Assembly (NCBI GenBank): GCA_016713085.1
Contig: JADJPV010000001.1
Span: 992,001-1,056,000 of the forward strand
Source of the DNA: Chitinophagaceae bacterium
Lineage (GTDB): Bacteria; Bacteroidota; Bacteroidia; Chitinophagales; Chitinophagaceae
DNA: 64,000 nt
Reading direction: 5' to 3'
The notes under the pieces: generated by a model
The model's database searches: none
What the model saw: the letters and a program-made list of their open reading frames with translations, nothing else
Told to the model about the DNA's origin: nothing
Position numbers and translations under genes: made by a program
Shown here: one piece after another, positions 48,454 to 57,361 of the stretch
Layout: each line of letters starts with the position of its first letter
Position numbering within the stretch: the stretch's first letter is position 1

Positions 48454-49533
48454 TTAGTACGACCAGAGATCCTGTTCGTAATTAAAAATCTTGTCTTTTA
48501 TATTTTCACCTTCCAGCAAACGGAGGATCGGATCTTTGATATAATCCTTTAACCTTCTGTCGTATGGATTATCCATTGTTGATTTGGTAATATAACTGCT
48601 GAACATCCTGTTTTCAAACAGCTCTTCCCATGTCATCCTGGCTCCAAAGTTTTTACCGTTGAATGCTTCATACTTTGAAAGTAATGGGCGTGCATCAGGA
48701 TAATAAACCCAGAACATTGGAATCATACCAACAAAAATGCCTGAAGATGTATACTGAGGTTTTACAGGTGCAATACCAAGAATCCTTACAAACATTCTTG
48801 AAGATTCTTTATCAAACACCCATTCTTCCTTCATACGAAACTGATAAATACTATCCGGATCAAATTCACGGGTACGCACTTCGTAACGTGTAATATTACC
48901 CTGCATGTCATAAACCGGAACAGTATCAACACCACCTGCAAATGTTTCCATTACCTTATCGGGCGTTAATGGAGTAGTAAACCTGTCATCAGCCGCATCA
49001 AAAGCTGTTATTTCCCTGGTTCTGATTGCCTGCAAAATGATAGAAATGAAACGTTGGTTTCCATTATCCTCATCGGCCGCATAACGGAAGGGGAGATTCA
49101 TCTTTTCACGGGTATCGATTTCTCTCCATACACGCTGACGGTAAACCGCATCATCCTCACGGATATGTTCATATGCCAATGGGGAGCGATCTTTTACAAG
49201 ATTCCTTTCAATAGAAGCATCATTCCTCAATGAAGGCTTTATTGAATCGGTTGCTGCATTTCCTGTTGAAGGAACTACAACGATAGGAACATTAGCAGCC
49301 GGCTGATTTGTTTGCTGTGGCTGATTATTATTGCCATATCCCGAGGGCTGGGTTCCATAACCAGATGGCTGTTGCTGGGTAGGCTGCGTGCCATAACCCG
49401 AAGTTTGTGTTTGCGGACGCTGTGTTTTCGTTCTTGTTGTCTTTTTGGGCTTTGGTTTTGTTTGAGCAGATACTGCTACAGAACCCACCAGACAACAAAG
49501 CAAAAGGCCAATTCCAAGGTTTTTCATTTTCAT
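48454..49533 (-). CDS. gldN: Type IX secretion/gliding protein GldN (PorN)
   Basis: GldN forms the periplasmic ring of the type IX system with GldK. The 359-residue protein has a signal peptide (GIGLLLCCLVGSVAVSAQ) and a low-complexity region (about 25-85) with SGYGTQP repeats and many Gln and Pro. The conserved GldN domain follows: DDAVYRQRVWREIDTREKMNLPF, TAFDAADDRFTTPLT, MKEEWVFDKESSRMFVRILGIAP and the final PYDRRLKDYI segment. It is the last gene of gldKLMN. A second Met at 49527 is an alternative start. Confidence 0.95.
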   Translation of the reverse strand: MKMKNLGIGLLLCCLVGSVAVSAQTKPKPKKTTRTKTQRPQTQTSGYGTQPTQQQPSGYGTQPSGYGNNNQPQQTNQPAANVPIVVVPSTGNAATDSIKPSLRNDASIERNLVKDRSPLAYEHIREDDAVYRQRVWREIDTREKMNLPFRYAADEDNGNQRFISIILQAIRTREITAFDAADDRFTTPLTPDKVMETFAGGVDTVPVYDMQGNITRYEVRTREFDPDSIYQFRMKEEWVFDKESSRMFVRILGIAPVKPQYTSSGIFVGMIPMFWVYYPDARPLLSKYEAFNGKNFGARMTWEELFENRMFSSYITKSTMDNPYDRRLKDYIKDPILRLLEGENIKDKIFNYEQDLWSY

Positions 49534-49590
49534 TTTGCCAGTTTTATACTGTTATAACGCAATTTTTAAAGAAATAATATCTTACCTGTT

Positions 49591-51114
49591 TTAATAAAGG
49601 TTAAAAAACACACCGGGAATTCTTCTGCTTCCACCCGGACCAGATGCACGAACCTCATCAACTGTAATTGTTGTGCCTGGCTTTGCTTTATTAATCAAAT
49701 CCTGCACAGGAGCAAAGCTGTTACCTTGTACCTGTCTGAACTGTGGATCAGGGAAGCCAGCACCAGTTAAATAGATTACATAACCTGTTACAGTGAATGT
49801 TACACCTTCAAACACAAAGTTCTCCAGTTCGGCTCTGATACCCTGCTGTGCTTTGAAAACGTTTGACTGCATACGGCCACCTTTACTTGCACCAACCATT
49901 GCAACCGGATCAGGTACATTTTTTACACGGAATTCAAAGCTGCTTGGCCTACCATCAGAATTAACGGTTACAGTAGCTTTACCAACTGCATTTGGCTTAG
50001 CAACATAGAGGCCGGGCCCAGTTTTAGTTAGTGATCCATTATTAATACTTACGGTTACTTTTTCATCGCCTACATTACCACCACTAACAGCCAAAACATT
50101 ATCCAAACCATTGTAGAGCACTTGTACTTTTTCAGCACTTACAAAAGCGCCGGTAGCAGTACCTACAGTATAGTTAATGGTTGTGGTTTTTGACTGAGGA
50201 TTACCATCCTGATCTGTATAGTTTACTACAACATTTACAGAACCGCTGGTGCTTCCTACTTTAAATTTCTTTACAGCTAACCCTTTTTCGTTCAGGGCAA
50301 TTGGAGATCCTCCAATTGATACGGTAGGGAGTTTTGTTTTACTGTATGCTCCTAAACCGGCTGTAATTTCGAGTTCCTGTCCTGGGAACAGATAACTGGT
50401 ACTTGAACCCACAATTGGTTCAAATGCATCAAAACGAACCACTACCTGTCCTACACGGTTGTGAAATTCATTCACTAAACGGTTTTCAGTAGTTTTTACG
50501 TCGTTCTGAAATTTACTCAGCATGGTTAATGCGGCAACAGTAGGAGTCATGTGAAAATATGCTGATGCCCATGTAACCTTGCCCAATTTTGTATTATTCA
50601 TCTTTGGAATCTCTGTGTTGATAGGAAGTGTTTTTTCAAACATCTTTCCAACTTCAGGATCAAGAGCAAGCATTGCTTTCTTATACTCATCAAGCTTAAT
50701 TCTTAATTTTTCTCCCTCACCCTGCTTATCCATAATTCTGGTAGCAACGTCTACATTATCCTCTTTAAAAGAAGAGTTTGGATCAGCCGGATTAAACCCA
50801 GCTTCAACTTTTAGCTTTGTTTTTATTCCTTCGATATAGTCAAAAAGGGTCTTTGTTAATTGTACAGCACTCTCCGCTTTAGGCATCCACACTTCTGCTT
50901 TTGTCTTTGATTCGGGTGACTGTAATTTTATTTTGAACGATTCCATAATCGTTCCGGTAGATCTGTCTACCACTGAATTGGTTGATGTAAGACTGTTATC
51001 AACCACTTTGAATGCATTGATGATTTCTGCTGATACGTTCAGTGCCAACATTGCTGTTAACACCAGGTACATCAGGTTGATCATCTTTTGCCTGGGCTCT
51101 TTAGGTAATGACAT
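49591..51114 (-). CDS. gldM: Type IX secretion motor subunit GldM (PorM)
   Basis: The 507-residue protein has the typical start SLPKEPRQKMINLMYLVLTAMLALNVS, a single N-terminal membrane helix that packs with GldL. A helical D1 domain (about 40-220) is followed by Ig-like domains (about 225-507), in which VVRFDAFEPIVGSSTSYLFPGQELEI, VNYTVGTATG-type and a Pro/Gly-rich end (GPGGSRRIPGVFFNLY) are seen. With GldL it forms the proton-driven motor that powers secretion and gliding. It follows gldL by 54 bases. Confidence 0.96.
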   Translation of the reverse strand: MSLPKEPRQKMINLMYLVLTAMLALNVSAEIINAFKVVDNSLTSTNSVVDRSTGTIMESFKIKLQSPESKTKAEVWMPKAESAVQLTKTLFDYIEGIKTKLKVEAGFNPADPNSSFKEDNVDVATRIMDKQGEGEKLRIKLDEYKKAMLALDPEVGKMFEKTLPINTEIPKMNNTKLGKVTWASAYFHMTPTVAALTMLSKFQNDVKTTENRLVNEFHNRVGQVVVRFDAFEPIVGSSTSYLFPGQELEITAGLGAYSKTKLPTVSIGGSPIALNEKGLAVKKFKVGSTSGSVNVVVNYTDQDGNPQSKTTTINYTVGTATGAFVSAEKVQVLYNGLDNVLAVSGGNVGDEKVTVSINNGSLTKTGPGLYVAKPNAVGKATVTVNSDGRPSSFEFRVKNVPDPVAMVGASKGGRMQSNVFKAQQGIRAELENFVFEGVTFTVTGYVIYLTGAGFPDPQFRQVQGNSFAPVQDLINKAKPGTTITVDEVRASGPGGSRRIPGVFFNLY

Positions 51115-51168
51115 GATGTTCGGATTTTGGTTTTAATTCAGGTAAATTAGTTTCGGTTCATCTGTTGA

Positions 51169-51915
51169 TTAACGTCCCTGCATTGCATTGATCATGTTAC
51201 CGTATATATTGTTCAGTGTACCAAGATTCCTGGCCAACGAAGAAATTTGTTCATGTGCTTTTTTCGCATCATCAACACTTCCCTGCATTGCTTCAGAAGC
51301 TGAAGCCAGGTTGCCGTAAAACTTGTTCATTGTTTTAAGGTGATTGTTAGTATCCTGCAATTCCAGTTCATAAATTGTATTTAATGATCCAAGATTTTTG
51401 GTCATTACCTGTACCTGCTCGTGGTAAGCTTTTGTACCTTCTGCAGCGAGGTTAAACGAAGAAACCGTTGCAGCAGCCTGCTGGTAAGCTTCTTTCATAT
51501 TACCGAGCACCTGTGCAGCTTCTTTTGATTTTGCACTTAACTCACCTGTTGAAGCAACTACATCACTTACATCTTTAATTCCACCAACTGTATTGTTGAG
51601 GCGTTGGAAATTTTCACCAAGGCTTTTTAAACTTGAAGGAGTGATTTCAGCCTGCATTAACATTTTATCTAAAGAAGCTAAAGCTGGAGTTCCGGCCGGA
51701 GCAGCATCATGACCATGATCGCTCATACCATAACCCTGTGTAGCTAAATAAGCATATACCATGAAAATACCTGCTTCAGTTAACAGACCTACTGTTAACA
51801 TGATATCAGCAAAAGACAAGTGAAGGATTTTTGCCCATGCACCAAAGATTACCACTGCCGCACCACCTGATACGATGATGTTTGTAATTTTTTCGGTTGA
51901 TTTAGAAACTGCCAT
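51169..51915 (-). CDS. gldL: Type IX secretion motor subunit GldL (PorL)
   Basis: The 248-residue protein has two membrane helices: about 15-34 (SGGAAVVIFGAWAKILHL) and about 38-59. The second contains the motor glutamate in LLTEAGIFMVYAYL. A long cytoplasmic helical tail with a QAAATVSSFNLAAEG segment and repeats like HLKTMNKFYGNLASASEAM follows. GldL uses proton flow to rotate GldM. It is third from the end of the operon. Confidence 0.96.
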   Translation of the reverse strand: MAVSKSTEKITNIIVSGGAAVVIFGAWAKILHLSFADIMLTVGLLTEAGIFMVYAYLATQGYGMSDHGHDAAPAGTPALASLDKMLMQAEITPSSLKSLGENFQRLNNTVGGIKDVSDVVASTGELSAKSKEAAQVLGNMKEAYQQAAATVSSFNLAAEGTKAYHEQVQVMTKNLGSLNTIYELELQDTNNHLKTMNKFYGNLASASEAMQGSVDDAKKAHEQISSLARNLGTLNNIYGNMINAMQGR

Positions 51916-52027
51916 AAGATTGGTTTTAAAAAGATGAATTAAAGATGAGAACTGACAGAGTAAAAGCTTTGCTCTTACTCTGCCGGTTTAATTTTGGGTT
52001 TATAAAGAATGTTTAGAAAGACGCAGA

Positions 52028-53296
52028 TTAACGTTTACGCATTGTTGGTGGCAAATCGATCACACAACGGAAGCCTACATAAGATTTCGCCGTATCCTGG
52101 TATTCGTAGTTACGTGTACTTGTTTGCAGGAAATATCCTACAGATTGCCAGCTTCCGCCACGAACAACTTTACGCTTCATACGGGGAGGATCACTGTCCT
52201 TCGCATTATAACGGATATCAGGGTTCATATCGTGTGCAAAGTTGTAACCACCTTCGTAATAAAGTGAACCGGTCCACTCAGCTACGTTACCAGCCATGTT
52301 ATACAAACCAAAATCATTTGGCCAGTATGCATCCGCACGCACTGTATAGAAACCTCCATCTTCAGGATAGTTACCACGACCAGGTTTAAAGTTGGCCATC
52401 AGACAACCTTTCCTGTTACGGAGATAATAGTTACCCCATGGAAACATTGATTGTGAACGGCCGCCACGTGCTGCATATTCCCACTCCGCTTCTGATGGAA
52501 GACGGTAGTTTGATTCTGTAGCGTAATTTTTTGTATCGTTATAACTGTTGAGGAGATGTGTACGGTAATTGCAGAATGCATTTGCCTGTTTCCAGGTAAC
52601 ACCTACCACAGGATAGTTTGCAAACGCAGGGTGAGCAAAATAACGCTGGCTCATTGGTTCATTATAACTGTAAGAGAAATCACGAACCCATACCAGTGTA
52701 TCAGGATAAATTTTTACCGGATTTTTAATAATGAATTTAGAACGGGGTTCGTTTGGTTTGCGGTATGCAGCAGCTTTATAGTCTACATACTCTTCCTGGT
52801 AAATTAATTTATCAGGGTCAATTTCCATTTTACCCATGATACGATCGTCCGGTGCCATCATCATAGAACCGAGTTTTTCGTATACATTTTTTTCTTTCCA
52901 GATACCATTCGCTTTTTTCCAGTCAATAGCATTTGTCTTGGGATCAATATATCCCAGCACAGTTGCAGCGATGGAGTCACGTACATAAAATACAAATTGT
53001 TTGTATTCGCTGTTGGTAATCTCAGTTGCATCCATCCAAAAGCCACTGATAGAAACCTGCCTGTTACGTGCTGTATAGGCGTAGTTAATATCCTCGTCAC
53101 TGGGACCCATGTGAAAGGTTCCCTGCGGAATATGGACCATACCCAAGTGAGTATTGTTATTGGTTTTAGAGCCATAGTTGGCACCAACCAATTGACCATT
53201 GTTCGCAGTCTTCGTTGACGATTTAGATTTCCCGCAACTTGAAGCAAGTACGGATAGGGCGGCGATTGCTAAGCAACTTAACAGTTGGTTCTTCAT
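52028..53296 (-). CDS. gldK: Type IX secretion lipoprotein GldK (PorK), FGE-sulfatase fold
   Basis: The 422-residue lipoprotein has a signal peptide ending LASSC (Cys21) and a formylglycine-generating-enzyme-like domain: MVHIPQGTFHMGPSDED, ISGFWMDATEITNSEYKQF, PVVGVTWKQANAFCNYR, RLPSEAEWEYAARGG and VVRGGSWQSVGYFLQTSTR. GldK forms the outer-membrane-attached ring with GldN. It is the first gene of the operon, with a TACATTTG promoter element upstream. A 112-base gap separates it from gldL. Confidence 0.96.
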   Translation of the reverse strand: MKNQLLSCLAIAALSVLASSCGKSKSSTKTANNGQLVGANYGSKTNNNTHLGMVHIPQGTFHMGPSDEDINYAYTARNRQVSISGFWMDATEITNSEYKQFVFYVRDSIAATVLGYIDPKTNAIDWKKANGIWKEKNVYEKLGSMMMAPDDRIMGKMEIDPDKLIYQEEYVDYKAAAYRKPNEPRSKFIIKNPVKIYPDTLVWVRDFSYSYNEPMSQRYFAHPAFANYPVVGVTWKQANAFCNYRTHLLNSYNDTKNYATESNYRLPSEAEWEYAARGGRSQSMFPWGNYYLRNRKGCLMANFKPGRGNYPEDGGFYTVRADAYWPNDFGLYNMAGNVAEWTGSLYYEGGYNFAHDMNPDIRYNAKDSDPPRMKRKVVRGGSWQSVGYFLQTSTRNYEYQDTAKSYVGFRCVIDLPPTMRKR

Positions 53297-53332
53297 TGTT
53301 AAGAGTTTATTTTTTTCTTATTAGGTATTGGA

Positions 53333-53340
53333 CAAATGTA
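53333..53340 (-). promoter_or_regulatory. Putative -7 promoter element of the gldKLMN operon
   Basis: TACATTTG on the minus strand (53340-53333) matches TANNTTTG and lies 36 bases before the gldK ATG. A -33 TTG at ideal spacing is not obvious. Confidence 0.4.
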
Positions 53341-53442
53341 AGAATTCCGCAAGGGAGATTCTTCACAATTTATCGCAATGCTAATATTAATTTTTTAATT
53401 ATCAAAATGTTTTAGGTACTCTTTTCCTTAACGATTTGTGAT

Positions 53443-55536
53443 CTATTTTATTGTATAATAAGTCATTTCACTTAGAAGATCCTGTATTATCAAGGGGTTG
53501 GGCGTTGGTGTAAGACATACATACTGCCTGCACAGGTAAAACATCGTTTCATCATATTCCGTAGTTTTCTCTTTCAACAAAGGGAAATTACGGTTGCTTT
53601 CTGCTGCCGCCTGGATAACAAGGTTTGGCGAATAATGAGACAAAAGCAGATCCCTGCCGGTTTGATAATCTTTTCCAATAATTGCCAGCTCATTATTTCC
53701 TTTAATAAAATTCTGTACTTCAGCTGCCCATACTCCAAAAGAACCGGGGTAACGTACAATGGCCTGCTGAAGACCGGACAGCATTTTGATGGCCTGCTGT
53801 TTCCAGTTTGCTTCATCATAAATAATACCCAGGTAATTTAAGTTAAAAGCCAAAACAGAGTTTCCGGATGGAACCGCTCCGTCATACACTTCTTTTTTAC
53901 GGATAATAATATCTTCCTGGCCCTCCGGGGTAAAAAAGAAATAACCCGATTCCTCATCAATGAAATATTTCAGCACATATTCGGTCAGCTCTTTTGCTTT
54001 CTCAAGATACCCGGTATCTGAAGTAATTTCCTGGAGATGGATCAAAGCCTGGATCAGAAAAGCATAATCATCGAGGAACCCAGGGAATTTGGCCTCTCCT
54101 TCTTTGTACACATGCAATAACCCAGCTTCGCTTTTGTTTTGAAAGGCCTTTACTAAAAAAGACATGTTGCTCACAGCCTTAGTTCTGTATTCTTCTATAC
54201 CCAGAGCTGCAAACGCTTTGCTGTAAGCTGTGTTCATGAGTGCATTCCAGCTGAGAATTATTTTATCGTCAAGCAGAGGCCTTATTTTTTTTCCCCGCTC
54301 AATAAGCAGTTGCTGCAGACAGTTTTTCATCTTTGCTTCAAAGGCAACTGCATCCAATCCGTTTTCAGTACAAAAAACCTCCGCCGCTTTCTTTGTCCTG
54401 GGAATATTCACTTCTTCCCAATTACCATGATCAGTTATATCATAGTAACGGCAAAACAGATCAGCATCATTCTTCAGAATTGCATCAACTTCGGATTTTG
54501 TCCAGGTATAATATTTTCCTTCTACGCCTTCACTGTCTGCATCAAGAGCAGAGTAAAAACCATTTTCAGGTGAAGTCATTTCGTTTTCAACAAACTGAAG
54601 GGTTTCAATGATCGTTTTTTTATAGAGTTCCTTTTTTGTTAATTGATAAGCTTCGCTCAATGCCATTACGATAAGGGCATTATCATACAGCATTTTTTCA
54701 AAATGCGGAGCCAGCCATTCTGTATCTGTACTGTAACGGGCAAAGCCACCACCAACATGATCATAAATACCGCCTTCAATCATCTTATCCAAACTCAAAC
54801 AGGCCTGTTCAAGTGCTTCCTTATTTCCTGTAAAATGATAGTATTGTAAAAGATACCGAATCGTAAAGGTTTGCGGAAACTTTGGTGCTCTTCCAAATCC
54901 TCCCCATTCTTTATCAGCGGTCTGCATGATGTTAGCAAACATCTCATCAGCATGTCTTTGCAAAAACAGCTCTTCAACCGGGATACCAATACTGATCCCT
55001 TTTTCAATACCAAATGAATTGGTATTCTCAAGATGAGCCAACAGTTCATTGGCCTGCGCTTCAATTTCTGATCTGCGTTCGTTAAAAGCGGTTGAAACTC
55101 CACTCAGCACATCTTTCCATGATCCACGGTTATGAGCTTTTACAGGAGGAAAATAAGTACCTCCGTAAAATGGTTTCAATTCAGGAGTGAGGAAAATATT
55201 CAGGGGCCAGCCGCCACTGCCTGTCATTGCCTGCAATGCATCCATGTATACATGATCAAGATCGGGGCGTTCTTCACGGTCAATTTTAATATTGACAAAA
55301 TGCTGATTCATGATGGCAGCAGTTGATTCGTCTTCAAAACTTTCCCGTTCCATTACATGGCACCAGTGGCAGGATGAATAACCGATACTTACCAGTATGG
55401 GCTTGTCTTCCGCTTTTGCTCTTTGCAAAGCTTCATCGCCCCATGGATACCAATCAACAGGGTTATGGGCATGCTGTAATAAATAAGGACTGTTTTCCTT
55501 TGCAAGACGGTTGGTATGCTGCATAGTTGAATTCAT
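53443..55536 (-). CDS. DUF255 thioredoxin-fold protein (YyaL/SPATA20 family)
   Basis: About 697 residues from ATG 55536; a Met four codons later (55524) is an alternative. The N-terminal domain has the family start RLAKENSPYLLQHAHNPVDWYPWG, the CxxC of SSCHWCHVMERESFED near 56-59, and GGWPLNIFLTPELKPFYGGTYFPP. A long alpha/alpha-barrel-like part follows, with YDHVGGGFARYSTD, WLAPHFEKMLYDNALI and FYSALDADSEGVEGKYYTW. It is probably a redox or sugar-epimerase-like protein; the true activity is not established. It lies between gldK and hemD, all on the minus strand. Confidence 0.93.
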   Translation of the reverse strand: MNSTMQHTNRLAKENSPYLLQHAHNPVDWYPWGDEALQRAKAEDKPILVSIGYSSCHWCHVMERESFEDESTAAIMNQHFVNIKIDREERPDLDHVYMDALQAMTGSGGWPLNIFLTPELKPFYGGTYFPPVKAHNRGSWKDVLSGVSTAFNERRSEIEAQANELLAHLENTNSFGIEKGISIGIPVEELFLQRHADEMFANIMQTADKEWGGFGRAPKFPQTFTIRYLLQYYHFTGNKEALEQACLSLDKMIEGGIYDHVGGGFARYSTDTEWLAPHFEKMLYDNALIVMALSEAYQLTKKELYKKTIIETLQFVENEMTSPENGFYSALDADSEGVEGKYYTWTKSEVDAILKNDADLFCRYYDITDHGNWEEVNIPRTKKAAEVFCTENGLDAVAFEAKMKNCLQQLLIERGKKIRPLLDDKIILSWNALMNTAYSKAFAALGIEEYRTKAVSNMSFLVKAFQNKSEAGLLHVYKEGEAKFPGFLDDYAFLIQALIHLQEITSDTGYLEKAKELTEYVLKYFIDEESGYFFFTPEGQEDIIIRKKEVYDGAVPSGNSVLAFNLNYLGIIYDEANWKQQAIKMLSGLQQAIVRYPGSFGVWAAEVQNFIKGNNELAIIGKDYQTGRDLLLSHYSPNLVIQAAAESNRNFPLLKEKTTEYDETMFYLCRQYVCLTPTPNPLIIQDLLSEMTYYTIK

Positions 55537-55602
55537 CAAAAAAAGTAGAACATCAAACCTACATTTTTTGTTGAAGAAAAAGAGAAAACTGGTTTGAACG
55601 GG

Positions 55603-56388
55603 TTATTTTCCCTGCTGAGCAAGGAATTTGTCCAATGCTGAAACCATACTTGGAGCCATTGGATCGGGAGCTTTGATCTGTAATTTTAGCCCGGCTTCTT
55701 CTACTGCTTTGAAGGTATTAGCACCAAAAGCACCGATATACGTGCCGTTCTGTTTATACTTTGGAAGATTTTCAAACAGGCTTTTTACGCCGCTGGGAGT
55801 AAAGAAACAAATCACATCAAACTGACCGGTGGAGATAATATCTTTTACATCATTGCTGATGGTCTTATACAAAATTGGTGTGGCAAATTCACAATTGTTA
55901 TTGCGGAGCCAGCCCATGATTTCATTATCTAGGTTTTCGCTGCAGGGATACAGAAACTTTTCATTGCTTTTATGCTTATTCACCACATCAAACAAACTCT
56001 TATTGGTGCCATCTGCGCCATAAAAAACTTTCCGCTTTCGGTATAAAATAAATTTCTGGAGGTATAATGCAATAGCTTCTGTGATGCAGAAATATTTTGT
56101 TTCCTGCGAAACGGAGATCCTCATCTCTTCACAGATCCTGAAAAAATGATCAATGGCATGGCGGCTGGTAAAAACCACAGCGGTATAGGAGATAATATCG
56201 ATTTTCTGTTTCCTGAAATCTTTAGAGGGGACCCCTTCAATTCGAATAAACGGATGGAAAGATAATTCAAGGTTGTATTTTCTGGCAAGGTCGTAGTAGG
56301 GCGACTTTTCAGATTCGGGCCTTGGTTGCGTTATAAGAACGTGTTTAACGCCCTTTTCCTTATTTGCCTTCACAACGTGTTTATCCAT
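55603..56388 (-). CDS. hemD: Uroporphyrinogen-III synthase
   Basis: The enzyme closes and inverts the linear tetrapyrrole to give uroporphyrinogen III. The 261-residue protein has weak overall conservation, as is normal for HemD. The LITQPRPESEKSPYYDLARKY start, AVVFTSRHAIDHFF, FLYPCSENLD and FDVICFFTPSGVKSLFENLP segments fit. A DUF4271 protein gene lies 42 bases upstream on the same strand. The other haem gene in the window, hemW, is 3 kb away on the plus strand. Confidence 0.88.
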   Translation of the reverse strand: MDKHVVKANKEKGVKHVLITQPRPESEKSPYYDLARKYNLELSFHPFIRIEGVPSKDFRKQKIDIISYTAVVFTSRHAIDHFFRICEEMRISVSQETKYFCITEAIALYLQKFILYRKRKVFYGADGTNKSLFDVVNKHKSNEKFLYPCSENLDNEIMGWLRNNNCEFATPILYKTISNDVKDIISTGQFDVICFFTPSGVKSLFENLPKYKQNGTYIGAFGANTFKAVEEAGLKLQIKAPDPMAPSMVSALDKFLAQQGK

Positions 56389-56429
56389 ACGTGTTCTTGG
56401 AAAATTTCTGCAAAGGTATGTACAATTAT

Positions 56430-57326
56430 TTACAAAAATTGAATGAAGACCTTGTATATCACAAGCAGTGGGGCAATTTCAAAAGCAAGGAAAAAAATGA
56501 AAAAATGAAACCGTCCCACTTTCAGGTCGGCCTGAATTGGATTGTAGGCCCTTAAAAACCGGTACAGAAAAAGCCCGATAATAATTGCCAGTGAAGCAGT
56601 AATAGCCACATCTACCAGCACAGGTTGGGCAAAGGCAATGATGATGATAAACGGCAGAAGGATAACACCGATGATCTTATTAATAAGGAATACAATAAAG
56701 GAATAAGCCTCTGTGGCATTCTGCATACTGAAGAGCCAGCCGCTGAAACGAAGGAAAATATATTTGCCGAGGTACAGGGCAGCAACGATGGCAGAAGCAA
56801 TTACAGGAATCATTAAATCGGGTATTTGAACCGATACCTTATAATGAGCTGCCAGCAGATAAACATAGGTGCCTGCAGAAACTGCAAACAGCATATTAAA
56901 TAAAAGAGACTGCAATCCCGACTGTACCAATTGTTCCCTGATCTGGTTTACCCTTAATGAGGTTCTGAAAAATACACGGAACAGATCTTTAAAATACCGG
57001 AGATAAGTTAACCTGAGTAAACCAAACAGTAAGGACAATCCAAGAATATAGTAAAACAACCACTCCCTTTCATTGGCCTGTTTTTCCTTTTCAATAAAAA
57101 ACTCAGGCTTTCCAAACAGGTTCAGTTTTACCAGGTTGCGCAAAATATAATTCCGGCAGGAATCAAATGAAGGAGTAATAACAATGGGTTTAACCGAATC
57201 AACTTTTGCTGTAACAGCAGCAGTATCCGTAACCAGTGTATCTGCCACTTTTTTTACAACAGTTGAATCCTGTGCAAAAGAATTACAGCAAAAAAACAAA
57301 GCAGAAATGAGTAAAAGTAAACGCAT
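56430..57326 (-). CDS. DUF4271 membrane protein
   Basis: I start at ATG 57326 (MRLLLLISALFFCCNSFAQ, a signal peptide), giving 298 residues. The open frame continues 12 codons upstream into the barrel gene. After a periplasmic section come several membrane helices in the C-terminal two thirds, with the LRYFKDLFRVFFRTSLRVNQIREQLVQSG loop. This is the DUF4271 pattern of Bacteroidota. The function is unknown. It is often next to hemD, as here. Confidence 0.85.
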   Translation of the reverse strand: MRLLLLISALFFCCNSFAQDSTVVKKVADTLVTDTAAVTAKVDSVKPIVITPSFDSCRNYILRNLVKLNLFGKPEFFIEKEKQANEREWLFYYILGLSLLFGLLRLTYLRYFKDLFRVFFRTSLRVNQIREQLVQSGLQSLLFNMLFAVSAGTYVYLLAAHYKVSVQIPDLMIPVIASAIVAALYLGKYIFLRFSGWLFSMQNATEAYSFIVFLINKIIGVILLPFIIIIAFAQPVLVDVAITASLAIIIGLFLYRFLRAYNPIQADLKVGRFHFFIFFLAFEIAPLLVIYKVFIQFL

Positions 57327-57361
57327 CGGTTGCTGCAAAAATATGCAAGCCAAACTATCCA

